Source: Azadirachta indica (Eukaryota; Streptophyta; Magnoliopsida; Sapindales; Meliaceae). From it: DNA of 64,000 nucleotides. The stretch covers positions 3,449,191 through 3,513,190 of the forward strand of contig CM040443.1 of assembly GCA_022749755.1 (NCBI GenBank). Direction: 5' to 3'. Both the position numbers and the translations under genes were made by a program. This document shows, in pieces, positions 23,831 to 35,848 of this stretch (the stretch's first letter is position 1; each line of letters starts with the position of its first letter). The notes beneath the pieces were generated by a model that did not search any database, was not told where the DNA came from, and was given only the letters and a program-made list of their open reading frames with translations.

Positions 23831-25066
23831 AACTAAAAATGTAGAATATAATTGTAAACCTAGCATACAAAAGCAATCACAACATAAGCAAATAATATTT
23901 AGGTGAATCCAGCACTCAAGATAAAACCATAGTTAAAGCAAACAAATAAAGCAAAATGATTATAAAGCAAGGGACAATAACTTCAATATCTAATACTACT
24001 TTATCAAGCATAAATGCAAACTCAACATAATATACAAAACAAGCATAACCATGACTAGCCAAAAAACAAGCTTCGTTTTAGCAATAGACACGTAAATATG
24101 GACTCTAAATTGAGAATGACATGCAACCTTTATGTTAAGTGAAATCTAACATTACTATAAACAAATTGTATTCAAGACTTAATATATAAGAGAATTTGAA
24201 CAAAACCTTCAAAGTTTAAGCTATCAAATCATACATAAACAAGTAACATGTATTGTTTTATTGTCGAATGTTATTTGTGTGTGTTAATTGAAATCTAATA
24301 GAATACAGACAAATACCATGTAAGCCTTGACATCGAACATAATCAAAATAAAACCTCCAACGTCACATTATTGGACCATACATAAACAAAAACATGCATG
24401 ATTATGATCAAACCATCAAAGACAATTTAATTAAACTTCTAAAAATATATACGACAATATTAATCAAAACCCCCAATTTTGTAAGCTAGGGTTTACAAAC
24501 AATTGGATCCATTAAGTTATACTTACCAAACAATTTATCCAAATGAAGAAAAACCACGAACAATCAATGTTCCTTTTAAGCTCAAAACAACAAAAATCAT
24601 CAAATCGTACCCCCTATAATTTGAATCGAGCCTTCTTCCTTCTTCGACAAACCTATAATATCCTTTGCAAGCTGAATTTTCTTCTTAGTTCAATTTTACA
24701 TCTACACCCAACTTCTATCAGTTATATTGGCATAAAAATTGCTCTCCGTATTATATATACAACCATATTTTTAACCTTAGAAGCTCCACAATAGTAAATT
24801 CCCTTAGCTCGAATGGCACAGATTTCTCCCTTTAAATATCTATTTCACTACCTTAATATCTCTAAGTTAATGTATTGACATTTCAATTTGCTATTTTAGG
24901 TTGGTTTGATCTCGCTTTGACAATTAATTTTAGCTATCAGTGGATTTTGGGGATAGATAGTTGAAATGTGAGAAAGAAGACATGTAAAATCGATGTTCAA
25001 AGTTGAATATTCAAAGTTTAGACTTACATTGTTATTGTCTCTCTTGAAATGACATTGTTGTTTTTA

Positions 25067-25183
25067 CAGTGAACGAAAAAGCTAATTTCTGTTATTTCAG
25101 AGGTATTGTAACTATGAATTAATGATTCTTTCTCTCTACATACGGTTTTGGAAACTTTAGGGGAGGTATGTGAAAATTTTCCC
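25067..25183 (-). repeat. MULE terminal inverted repeat, right
   Basis: This is the inverted partner of 17049-17165. On the minus strand it starts GGGAAAATTTTCACATACCT. On the plus strand it ends in TTTTCCC directly before the target-site duplication. Confidence 0.88.
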
Positions 25184-25193
25184 ATTAGAAAAA
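25184..25193. repeat. MULE target-site duplication, right copy
   Basis: ATTAGAAAAA is identical to 17039-17048. Copia pol sequence resumes directly after it. Confidence 0.9.
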
Positions 25194-26080
25194 CTAACTA
25201 ATTATATTCCTCCTCTTGTCTTATAAGTCAACCTATGATCTAGAGTTCTCTTCAAATATCTCAAAATTCTTTTACAATTCTACTAATGTTTTTTAGTCAA
25301 TTTCTCAAAAAATATACTAAGTTTATTAATTGAAAAAGCAATCTCTATCATAGTCAAAGTAACATATTACAAAGCATTAATTATATTACGATAAAGAGTA
25401 GCATCATGCAATTCTTCAACTTCATATCTTGTCAATTTTAAATCTATACTCATGGGCCTATTAGTCTTCTTTAAAAGAATTATAATATATTTAGTTTGGG
25501 ATAGATGCAAAGAATTTGAATCCCTATACACTTCAACAACTAAAAAATAACTTTAAAACTTTAACTCTTTCAAAGAACATGTATCATTCAACTTCTTAAT
25601 AATATCATCAATTAAATACAAATTATTCCCAGTAACTATGATGACGACATATATCAAAAGAATAATTATGTCATTATTTTGCCTCTTAACGAACAAAGAG
25701 CTATTTGACTTAGAATTAACAAACTTCGATTAAGATAACAATATTTTCAGTTTGTCAACCACGCTTTAAGAGCTTGCTTAAAACTATACAATGCCTTTTT
25801 TAACTTACACATAAACGAATGTTTATGCTTATTAACAAATCCTTTTGGTTGTTGCATGAAAACATTTTCTTAAAGATCACTATTCAAGAAAGTGTTGTTA
25901 GCATTAACTTGTTATGACACCAATGGTTAAACATGCTTAAGGTCAAAACTATTCTAGTTATGGTTGATTTCACAACAGGATTAAAAGTTTCAAAAAAAAC
26001 CAAACTTAGAGTTCGTTGGAAAGCCTTGGCCATTAACTTGACTTTAATTACATTGTGCAATGTTGTCATCATAATACCTA
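25194..26080 (-). pseudogene. Copia reverse transcriptase remnant
   Basis: Minus-strand translation shows the start of the copia RT near 25910-26070 (IKVKLMAKAFQ, FFETFNPVVKSTITRIVLTL). Near 25225-25275 is the C-terminal hallmark ILRYLKRTLDHRLTYKT. The catalytic region between them is broken by stops and frameshifts. The segment joins in sense to the RNase H remnant on the other side of the MULE. Confidence 0.85.
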
Positions 26081-26799
26081 TTTATATCTTACTAATTCCA
26101 CATTAACAATGTAATGAATAAAAGACCATGTTTGTTCTTTTGTACGGCTTGAAACTCATCTTCCATAGTTTTCTTCCATAAAGGATCAAATGAGGCAGTG
26201 TTAACATCACATGGTTCGTTTCTCTACACATATTCAATATGAATATAATTGTAAAATAAATCTTAGGTTTAAAAATTTCAGCTTTGACTCATGTTGTCAT
26301 GGGATATAAAGGTTGTAAGGTAGGCTGTGAGGCTAGGTGTGTTTGAAGAATATTTGAATTATGTTATGGTCCAACAATAGTTTGAACACCTAAGTTGTCT
26401 GAAGAAAAAGACTGTTCTAATTCACAACATTTTAAACATTTAGGATATCTATGCCAGGACTTTTAGTAGGAGAGGAAAAAGAAGAACAACAATAATTTTT
26501 ATATTCAAGATGAAGGATATTATTGTTGTTATGAGATGCTACAAAAGAATCCAAATCAGTTACAAACTTGTTATAAGAATTGGAAACAATATGATAAGAT
26601 ATGTTTTTCAAATTTGAAGGAGGACTATCAGAATATTTAGAACTTAAATTTGAACAAAACTTATTATCAGTGATAGATGAAAACTCTTTCCTCTTTAAAA
26701 CAATGTGTCTAAAAAGATAAACATTTCAAGAAGAATGAAAATACTTATATCTTTTATAAGAAGAACTATAGTCCAGAAAGACAAACTTAGAAGTATGGA

Positions 26800-27430
26800 A
26801 TTGAAACTTACATTTATTATAAAGATACAAGAAAGGATAACAAGATCACCCGAATATTTTTAACAATGAGTTCTTTATTTTTATCTTAAAAAGAAGTTCA
26901 ACAGGTGAAGTCATAGTTAATGTTAGAGATGGTAACCAATTATAAGATAAATTGAAGTATCAATAGTCTCCCACCAAAATTTATACGGTGAACTAGCTTG
27001 TGTAAGAAGTGTTAAACATGTATCAATAAGATGCCTATGTTTTTTTTCAACTCTACCACTCTGATGATAAGTATAAGGACATAAGTGTCTAAAGATTATT
27101 TCATGTCGACTTAAAAAACTTTGAAACAGTTGAAACTTACCTCTCTAATCAATTTAAAGAATTTCTTTATCCAATAAATTCTCAATATGAGTTTTGAATA
27201 TAACAAAGACTTATAAGGCTTAGGATTTCAAAGTTAGTGGAAAAATCCATATAAAACGTGTAAAATCATCAACAAAAGCAAGATAATATCTATAGCTATT
27301 ATTACTATAGATAGGTGTTATCTCTTAAAAATATGAATGAACAAGTTCAAAAGGTTGTTTTTTTCTTTCTAAGAATTGGAAAAACGCAATCTATGATTTT
27401 TTTTTGCCTAATTGGCATGTATTGTAAAAG
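26800..27430 (-). pseudogene. Copia integrase remnant
   Basis: Fragments on the minus strand match the copia integrase core in order: a C-x-L-GK motif with ELVHS downstream, SYRYYLAFVDDFTRFIW, a CPYTYHQSGRVEKKHRHLID segment and then PYKFWWETIDTSIYLI. At least two frame changes and several stops are present. Confidence 0.85.
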
Positions 27431-27929
27431 AGGAAAACATCTTTACTGATTTTTGTTGAATTGTTATAAGAAAATAAGACAATATTTTGATAACTTCAAG
27501 ATATGGATAAAATAACCTTATATGTAACAAGTTTAACTTTTTTAAATAACTCGAACTAGAATTCAAAACAAACATTTTGTTGGAAGAAGCCTTAGTGACT
27601 GAAAACAAGGACATTTAGGATTGGAAAAAATGTCTCTAGCTTAGAATTTGCATCTTGGTCATATGACAAAACAATTGATATAGATCATTCCTAGCATCCT
27701 TTTGAAGAAGTATTTATCCCTTTTTACTTGTCCTTTACATAACAAAAATTTTTGTCAAATACAATAAAAACATGATTGTTTGTAGTAAGTTTAAATATAC
27801 TTAAATGATTCTTTGTTATATTAGAAACATATAAAATATGCTTCATATACAATATACTATTATGAATGTATGAGGTAAAAAGAATATGAATGTCCTACAT
27901 TTATAATTAACAAACCTCGTCTATTACCT

Positions 27930-28070
27930 AATGTAATCTTTTGAGTCTAATGTACTGACTTTTGATGCTAAGATTAGAAAGATAATTTGTGATATGGTTA
28001 GTAGCTCCACTATTAAAATCCTAAGCAGGACCACATGCATTTTTTGGTGTAGCCATATAAATTGAAGCAT
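27930..28070 (-). pseudogene. Copia aspartic protease remnant
   Basis: Minus-strand translation reads DFNSGATNHITNYLSNLSIK. This matches the copia protease active-site region (usually DSGAT), with one substitution next to the catalytic Asp and a stop upstream. Confidence 0.8.
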
Positions 28071-28299
28071 GTTGATTTTGTTGTTTATATTACTAACTAG
28101 CAGGACTATATGGAAAAAATCACAACCATACATGTTTAAGATATTTGATCTAATAAAATTAAATGTGATAATGCCTTGATTTTATTAGAATAATATCATT
28201 ATCTTTCCTGTTTTATTGTGATCTCATTTTATGGTTTATTTCCTTATTTAATGTCATAATTAGTGTAATATTTTGTTTACATTTAGGTTACCTTTATAA

Positions 28300-29275
28300 A
28301 CATATATAAATTAAGGCCAATAATGTACATCATTTGATATATTTAAAAAATACAAATTATATTGTTATTTGAACAATACCTTTGGAAGCATATTGTAACA
28401 CTATGTACATATTTTTCATATAATTGACAAGTTGGTTTAAAACAATTTTTTTTAATTTTTTTCCTTGGTTTCTAGAATTGTTCCCCTTTCCAAAGAAATT
28501 CTTACCCTAACAATTATTATAAGTTCTTCTTCGATTGTTATTGAAAGCATAGTTGGTTGCAAGATACCTTGAACATCAATATTTTTGTAGCATTAATTTG
28601 TTTAATTCTACTTTAATCTTGGTTTAACAATAAGGAATAAACTTCTTGAAAATAAAGTAGATTTGTGCTAATAATAATATTGACAACTATAAGGTCATAT
28701 TGAGACCCTAAACAAGCAAGTACAGGGAGAATCAAATTCTTATCACTTATCACATTTCTAACTCACCAAGATAGTCAACAAAAGACTTCATTTTGGTAAA
28801 GAAATCATTAACACTAATGGACTCTTTTTTAAGAGTTTTTAATTACATTTTAAGTTGCAGAAGACATGCTCTAGATGAGAGGAAGATGATCATTTCAGAG
28901 TAATTCAAAGTTCAAAAGATATGCTACAATCAATAATCAAAGTTTACAAACTTTTGGTCATTATGGAGAGGAGCCGACCAAGAAGAAATTGGTCATGCTT
29001 CTACCAAATGGCATATTTAAGATTTTCAACACAAGGTTGGCCTGGTGTCCAAAATATAAACTGGTCAAGACATGGCGTGGTCCTATTAATAAAACCTTCA
29101 AGCTTTTTAGTTCCTATGGAAGGCATTATTTGTGAATATTAGACTAAAAAATTATTCCTATCTAGCTTCGTTGAAATAGTAAACTAAAAATTTGGATTTG
29201 ATGATTTCAGAATAAAGGAGGCCAAGGTGCTAGTGTTTATAGAAGTATCACTCATTTCAGTTTAAGCCATAATTG
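28300..29275 (-). pseudogene. Copia gag remnant
   Basis: Minus-strand fragments resemble the gag region of copia elements (UBN2-type), for example FELWITLK, SSSHLEHVFCNLK and a CLGSQYDLIVVNI stretch followed by LQEVYSLLLNQ, in the expected order next to the primer binding site. All frames are interrupted. Confidence 0.75.
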
Positions 29276-29277
29276 TT

Positions 29278-29289
29278 GCTATGATACCA
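29278..29289 (-). other. Copia primer binding site (initiator Met tRNA type)
   Basis: The minus strand reads TGGTATCATAGC directly inside the right LTR, one base different from the common plant copia primer binding site TGGTATCAGAGC. Confidence 0.88.
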
Positions 29290-29605
29290 AGATAAAAATC
29301 ACAGAAAAGCAAAATTAAGACAAATGTGATTATAGTGGAGAAGGAAATAAACACTTGTATTTCAGACAAACTAATAAGTAATATTTGTATTTCGGACAAA
29401 CTAATAAGTTACACATAAAAAATTTATACAAAAACTCAATAACTAAAACATAACAACTAAAATAAGATAAAACTTATTTAGATACAATTTTATCTCAACA
29501 AGAAAATAAAAGTAAAAATTCAAAAGAATTATATTAGGAATTGAATTACTCTCCTTATCAAACTACTAAACAACTAATATTGAACTTTTACTAAAAGTAT
29601 TAACA
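29290..29605 (-). repeat. Copia 5' LTR (right on the plus strand)
   Basis: It aligns with 16307-16572. It contains an extra short duplication at about 29350-29413 (TTGTATTTCAGACAAACTAA and TTGTATTTCGGACAAACTAA) that the left LTR lacks. The outer end at TTAACA (29605) is my best estimate. Confidence 0.8.
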
Positions 29606-30755
29606 TAGAGATAAATATAAAATTTAAACATAATCAATTGAACAATTATAATACTAAACAATTATTTGACGTTTATGAATTCTAACTATATATTGATTAT
29701 ATTTCAACAATTTACATATTTTGATAATACTTTTACCAAATAAATATAGAATTTATATTAAAATAAATCTTAAAATCAAAGTTTAATTCTTATTTATTTG
29801 AAAAGTATTATTATATGGTCAAAATTCTCTATACTAATATCTTTTTTCTTCATAATATTAATATGTATCAACATTACATATTTATAAAAATAGTTAATCC
29901 TAAATAAAGATAAAAAAAAAAGGTTTAATAGACAGATAAGTATGTTAAATGAGTTTAAAGGTAATTAGAATCTTGCTACTACATAACTGATGTATGTTAT
30001 ATTCATGGATAGTGAGAATTCTCCAACTTAACTCATGAGTCATCCTTGCTTTAAATTGACCATTAGATTACATTTTTAGTAATTTAACTATTCCAATATA
30101 ATGACTATACTATACAATCGCTGTATTGTAGCCTTGCTCAGTTAATTAAAGATGAGATTTGATAAGAGTTAATTATATTATATTATTCATTGTTGTATTT
30201 ATATGGTAGGCAGTTTCAAATATGATAAAATTTTTAATTACAAAATAGATTTAGAGATTATTTCTATGGATAATATATAGTTCCAAATTTGGTAAAATAA
30301 TGAGTTAACTATTTAATATTAAGGGATGCTTCGCTTATTGCATCCATAAATTTTTTTATGTGGCATTTTAAAAAACCTTTGGAAAGAGGTATATCATAAT
30401 TGTTTGAAAAATTATAATTTTTAGAGTCTAGTAAAATAAGGGGACAGATCATTTAATATTATAAAATATCTTATATCATTTATAAATCATTGGATCCATA
30501 CATTTTTAATTTTTAATATTGAATCTTATATGTACATTAATTATGGTACATTAAGTATGCATTAATTATATGCATTAAGTAAAATTTCAATCATTAAAAT
30601 TATATAGATTTTTAATGGTTTATAAATATATAAGATATTATATAAAATTTAGAGTTATTAATCCTTCTTATATGCATATGTACACACACATTGATATATA
30701 TAGAGAAGAAAATTGATAATTGTCAAGATTAAATTAGTATTTTTAAATTTTAATT
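29606..30755. other. AT-rich intergenic stretch
   Basis: No gene is seen. At about 30455-30680 there is a degenerate copy of the dispersed repeat also seen at 6430-6860 (ATGCATTAATTATATGCATT runs and GGTTTATAAATATAT). Confidence 0.5.
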
Positions 30756-31590
30756 TCAAGGTTTGTTTGAAAGTGCTAAAAAAATGTTTATATTTTATAG
30801 TGATTAGTGCTTGTTTAGTTTGATTTTTTCCTTAATCAAAAGGATTTTTTTAATAATAAAAATTTTTTTCAAATTTTTGAGTGTTGACAGTAGAAAAAAC
30901 TTTTGAGAATTCAAAAAACTAATTTTCTTTTATAAGAATAAGTCCAAAATTTGAATTTTTAGTAATAGAGCTTCTCTAACTTTTTTAAAAGGCGAAATTG
31001 TCTAAAACATTTAAATTGTTTTTAAAAAATTTACGTAATTTCTTTAAAATAAAAACTAAACATTTGTTTATTAAATTAATTACGCAAAATTTCTCAAAAG
31101 TTGTCTGTGATAATTAAACAATTAATAAATTGGTGTTCAAAACTCTACTTATAAAAACTTTACAAATAAAAGGTCTACTCTAAAAAGTTTTATTTAAAAA
31201 ATTATACCAAACGAACCCTTATTTATTTTAGAGCTTCTAGCACTTTCTTTAAAAAAAATTTATAAAAAAATATTTAGTTCCATTAGCAAAGTATTTTAAT
31301 GATATATTTGATATTTTTAATAAATAAGCTTTTTTAAGGATGATAAAAAGGAAATAACATAACATTTTTAAAATATAATAAGCGTATTTAAGATAATTTA
31401 ACTTTGTATAAAGTTTAAAAAATCTCTACTTTCTAAAATTTGGGCTTCTTCTATTAAATTAAGTAAAACAACTTTTGCTAATTCCAAAAAATCTTCTCCA
31501 ATTACAACTAACGACAAATAAATAAATAAATAAATAAATAAAAAGTCCGTTTAGATAACAGAGAAGTAATGCCAAATGAACCCTATATGT
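30756..31590. mobile_element. AT-rich MITE-like repeats with GTTTGTTTG/CAAACGAACCC ends
   Basis: A left end with GGTTTGTTTGAAAGTGCT (30762) is followed by CCAAACGAACCCTTATTTA (31208) and a second end-like CCAAATGAACCCTATATG near 31575. The interior is A/T homopolymer-rich (TTTTTTAATAATAAAAATTT). Similar interiors occur at about 35110-35640, 57000-57400 and 58870-59220. An (AAAT)n microsatellite lies at 31516-31540. The ends and superfamily are not firmly defined. Confidence 0.45.
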
Positions 31591-31869
31591 ATTATTTTAA
31601 TTAAAGTTTAATTATATGTTAATAAAATATTCATTTAGTGCTAGTTAAATTTAATAATTACATTTAAATAAATAATTAAATACATGGATAGCTGCTAATA
31701 TTTTTCAATTTAACATTTATGTATTGTTAATTACCAGTGACAAATCAACATTTTGTTTCCTTCATGCAAATGTAAATAATTATTTGATAATCTAACATTT
31801 AATCATATTTTATTTTTCTAAACATAATTGTATATAAATTTAGGATTCATTTTTTCAAAACTAAAGTTA

Positions 31870-32350
31870 GAATATGTTATGTTATATGACCCTAACACAT
31901 CCCAAAGAATCCAACAAATCACTCGCACAATCAATTAAACACTTGATCAATGGAAGAGTTCAAGAATAATAAGAACAGAAGTATAAATCTTACAAAAAAT
32001 TGAAAAAAAAAAAAGTGAAGATGATGATTTACATGGTTCAGCCTTCAAGGCTTACATCCATAGGAAGAATATCAGCAAAGCTTAATCTTATTCAACGAGA
32101 ATCAAGAACAATTTACAAACTTCAAAACAAGTTATTATATGCATCTTAACTCTCTCTCCAAGTTAAGATCCATCGTAACCAAGTTTTATTAGTGACCAGC
32201 TTATATGTTGTATTCCAAGTTGTTAAATTCTGTTACAAAACATAACGAACTTAACAACTCATATAGCTGAGTAACTGACTTAACTATCCTTGAATAAACT
32301 TGTAAAACTTTGAATTTTACATTCTTTGAACCACATAGCTACGTAATATA
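31870..32350. repeat. Possible solo LTR (copia-like)
   Basis: GATGATTTACATGGTTCAGC followed by CTTCAAGGCTTACATCCATA resembles a motif block common in plant copia LTRs. The segment is compositionally distinct and has no coding sequence. I could not define matching ends or a target-site duplication. Confidence 0.4.
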
Positions 32351-35300
32351 ACTCTATTTATGCCATTTATATCTTTTATGCTTTTTTTTTTTAATTTAAC
32401 TGATATTTTATGATTTTTTACCTAAAAATAAAATTTATCATTTTTGTTTTCTAGTTAAATTTATATAACTTAAAGGATTTTTTAAAAATTATATTCTCAA
32501 ATATATATTTCCTCAATCTATATATTTATATATATATTCTTACTTGTATAAAGTTACATATCTAGTTATAGATTATAACCATCTAACTTTACTATATATT
32601 TTTTAAATATACAAAAATTAACATGATTTTTGTTAATTTCTGTTAGTAGATATGACCTTTATAAAATAATACAAATAATAGCTTTTGATATTCATTTGAT
32701 GAATTTTATTTATATTATTTTAACAAATATATTTATTTGTATAACATTTAGAATTCAGATTTGACTTTATATTTAAAGTACGAATGGTACCACTACCACC
32801 CTTTTAATATTCTTTTAGAACTCTTTCTTTACATGTGCTCTAGTAAAGGCCAGTTTGAAATTATCATGGATTATAAAATAATTTGTTTTTACTATACTTT
32901 AGACATGATAAACTATAAAGAAAATTAGTTTAGTGTATGATAAATTTTATATTTAAAAGTGCTATAAATTTGAAAAGCAGCTTACAACCGTTTGGTAAAT
33001 TTTATTTTATATACGCATTTTACATATATATTAACAAATAAACATCATATTAAATATTATATATCTATTTTAGTAATTTATAAATTAAAATAATTTACAT
33101 TATTATGTATATATAAAACAATGCATAAAATTTTTTGTAAGCATAAATTAAATTCATAGTAAAGTTACATCACAAAGTTAATTTTCAATTCTAGTCTATT
33201 TGAATAAATTAAATTGATTAAATTTATATAAATTAAATATTAAAGTATTAAAAATCATATGACCTTAATGATGGTTACGCAGCAATGGTAATTGAAGTAA
33301 AAAATTGTGTTTTTTTAAAAAATAAAATATATTTAGAAGAAAACAAATAAAATAAATTATTTAAATACTTAAATTGAATCTAAATTTTTATTAAGGACAA
33401 TTTTGTTTAATATAATTCATGCAGGGATACATATGAAATTACAATTATAAGTAAAAATGGATTTTAAAAATTAGATTTTGAAAAAGAGGCAAAGCCCTGC
33501 TTCTCGAAATTTGTTGTGGAGTAACAAAGTATAGATAAAAATAATTTTAAAAAAAAGTTACCAAACACCTAAAGTTGATTTTAGCCATTGAAAAATCACT
33601 TTCAAAGTTTCCAACAGTAATTACAAACAAGTTCTAAATAATTTTACAAAAAGAAAAATAGTTACCCACTTTAATCTATAAATAGTTCTTCTCTAACAAA
33701 TTACATTTAAATACACGGAACTATTATTCTTATACTTTAAGATTGTTGTGAATTTTAAAATAATTTACTTTTGATGTGCAACAAAAACAATCAGTTGTAA
33801 ATCTTATTTTTAAAAATGTTACGAATTTTAAAAACAATTTTTTTTTGTTAGGTAAATTTTATTGTGAAATACTATAATAGTTCTAATATTAAAATGCACA
33901 TAATAAATAGTGACGAATGAAATTTAATTTTGGCAAGTGTTCATTTATATACATATACACACACATACTACCTTAAATATAAAGTTTTAAATTATATTTT
34001 TAGAAAATAAAAAAGTAATAACAAAATATTTGGATTTTAATAATTTCATTTCATACTTAAAGTTAAAATTTAATAATTATTTTAAGATTAATTTTAGATT
34101 TTTATAATTTTAAATGGATATATTTGGTATTATATTTACAAATAAAACTATTTTTAATTTTGAAAAATACCTCTTTTTTTGCTTTCCAAAACTTGTTGTA
34201 AAATGAGATGATCTTGCTAAAAGTGATTATTAAAAAGTTTTATTGAACACTTAAAATGACTTTTGACTACTCAAAATTATTTTTACCTCTTCCATTAACA
34301 AACCCAAACAAGCTCTTACTGGAATAGATATAATAGAAAAAATTACAATATTTATCATTTTAGTTTTAAATTTTGAATAATTGTCCTAGTTGTATAATAT
34401 AATGAATTAAAACATGTGGGAGATCAAATTTTGGTTATTACTAATCAGTTATCTTCCCCTCAAAACTTAAAAAAGTAAGAAAGCAATTTAGTAAAATTTT
34501 AATATTGTTTGAGAATGAAAAAATAAAATACAAAAACATAAATAAGGTTATTCATATACAATGTTAGAAAAATTAAGAAAAATTTGTATTTTTACTACAA
34601 TTAAGAAAGAAAAAATGCATGAAAACTGGTTGATTTAGAAAAAATTATATATTTAAAGAAATAAAATAATTGTTGAAAAAATAATTTAGTTACTAATTTT
34701 GGATGGATTATATTTAGAAGTCACTCCTTAAGAGTTTAGTGGTATATACCTGCTTCTCTTTTTTTCAAATTACGGCAGATTAGCCAAAAATAATTTATTA
34801 CTCTTAAATAATTATTAAAAATAAATTTAACTTTTAAATAATTGTTAAAAAATAAATTAGTTTCTAATTTTTAATGGAGTATATTTAGAATAGGAGTTTT
34901 AAGGTAATATTAAAGGGGTTGGAAATATTATCACTCTTAAAGTATTATTCGATTTTTTTTGGCTAACTAAAAACATTTTAAAGTTGAAAACTTCATAATA
35001 AAATTGTTTCTTAAAATTTGTAAATAAATAAATATAAAATACTAGTTTTATTTTTTTTTTTTTTAAAAAATATCATAACACTAATATTAAAATATTAAAG
35101 AAGAAAAACTAAAATATATAATTTAAGAGTTTATTTAGTATAATTTTTGAAATAGATTTTTTGGTGAAAAATTTTATTACTACAATTTTATAGGTAAAAT
35201 TTTAATAAAAATTTATTAACAAATAATTTTTATAAAAATTAAAAATTTATTTTAATAAACAAATTTTATTACTCTATTTAAAAAATATAACAAAAAATTT

Positions 35301-35640
35301 TAAAAATAAAATAAAAATATTTTAAATAATTATGTTTTTAAAAAATACTCAATTATTGTTAAAAGGTTAAATTTTGAATTTGTTCTATTAGTAGTAAAAT
35401 AGAACTTTTAATTTTTAAAAATCTTTTTCCAATGCAAATTAAATAATGTATAAATATTAAAGCTAAATGAAATAGACACTAAATTTAGACGTTTTAAATT
35501 TATAAAAATTTGAAATTTGTTTTTATTAATATTTTAATATTTATTATTTTTAGATACCAAACAAAATTTTTAAAATTAAATTCGACAATAAAATACGAAA
35601 ATTGTTTTCGAATTGGGACCAAACACCCCCTAACCCTTTG
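32351..35640. other. AT-rich intergenic region
   Basis: No gene is seen. It is dominated by A/T-rich, partly repetitive sequence, including several AAACCAAAC/CAAACAAG-type ends of MITE-like repeats (for example near 33560, 34310 and 35620). An ORF at 35510-35743 lies in this repeat-like sequence and resembles no protein. Confidence 0.5.
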
Positions 35641-35734
35641 GATTCAGTGTCTATTTCTCACATTTTCTATTCAATTTTCTTTCGTAACAAACACTCTTAC
35701 CTACATCTTAACCAACACTTTCTTTCTTAATAAA

Positions 35735-35848
35735 CACTCTTAGATCTTACTCAGATCTTTGGGTCTTCATCTATACAAATTAATTCGTTTTCCTCCCCTT
35801 CCTCCCTGTTCTCACTCTTGAAAATTGCAGCTCTCTGAGGACAAAACA
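35735..35848 (+). promoter_or_regulatory. 5' leader of the first TM9SF gene, shared with its paralogue
   Basis: TTACTCAGATCTTTGGGTCT at 35737, followed by a pyrimidine-rich leader (CCTCCCCTTCCTCCC), matches TTACTCAGATCTTTGAGTCT at 53219 upstream of the second gene. The shared block suggests a transcribed leader or core promoter that was copied with the gene. No clear TATA box is visible in this copy. Confidence 0.55.

Larger units (their letters stand above)
17049..25183 (-). mobile_element. Mutator-like transposable element with mudrA relic, 8.1 kb
   Basis: It is bounded by inverted repeats of about 115 bp and a perfect 10-bp target-site duplication (ATTAGAAAAA), and sits inside the RNase H region of the copia element. 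The minus strand carries a decayed mudrA-type transposase (N-terminal region, MuDR-type DNA-binding region, MULE transposase core, SWIM zinc finger). The plus strand near the left end carries a broken GRF-type zinc-finger ORF, convergent with the transposase. A second TIR element (19898-21568) interrupts the transposase. Several internal tandem repeats lie in the 5' half (17.5-17.7 kb and 23.2-23.8 kb). It is non-autonomous now, because no intact transposase remains. Confidence 0.92.
16307..29605 (-). mobile_element. Ty1/copia LTR retrotransposon, degenerate, interrupted by a MULE
   Basis: The two LTRs (16307-16572 and 29290-29605) bound a minus-strand element. It has an initiator-Met-type primer binding site (TGGTATCATAGC) next to the right LTR and a polypurine tract next to the left LTR. 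Reading from right to left, gag, protease, integrase, reverse transcriptase and RNase H remnants appear in copia order. Removing the 8.1-kb MULE and one target-site copy leaves about 5.15 kb, normal for copia. All ORFs are broken by stops and frameshifts. A matching 5-bp host duplication was not found (ATATT on the left, TAGAG on the right), so the right LTR edge may be misplaced or the site has mutated. Confidence 0.9.

Noticed and set aside
24543..24794. 83-codon plus-strand ORF inside the MULE
   Set aside because: It resembles no protein and has low-complexity hydrophobic composition. It lies upstream of the transposase start on the opposite strand.
28921..29142. 73-codon plus-strand ORF
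   Set aside because: It is antisense to the copia gag remnant, and the minus-strand reading matches gag.
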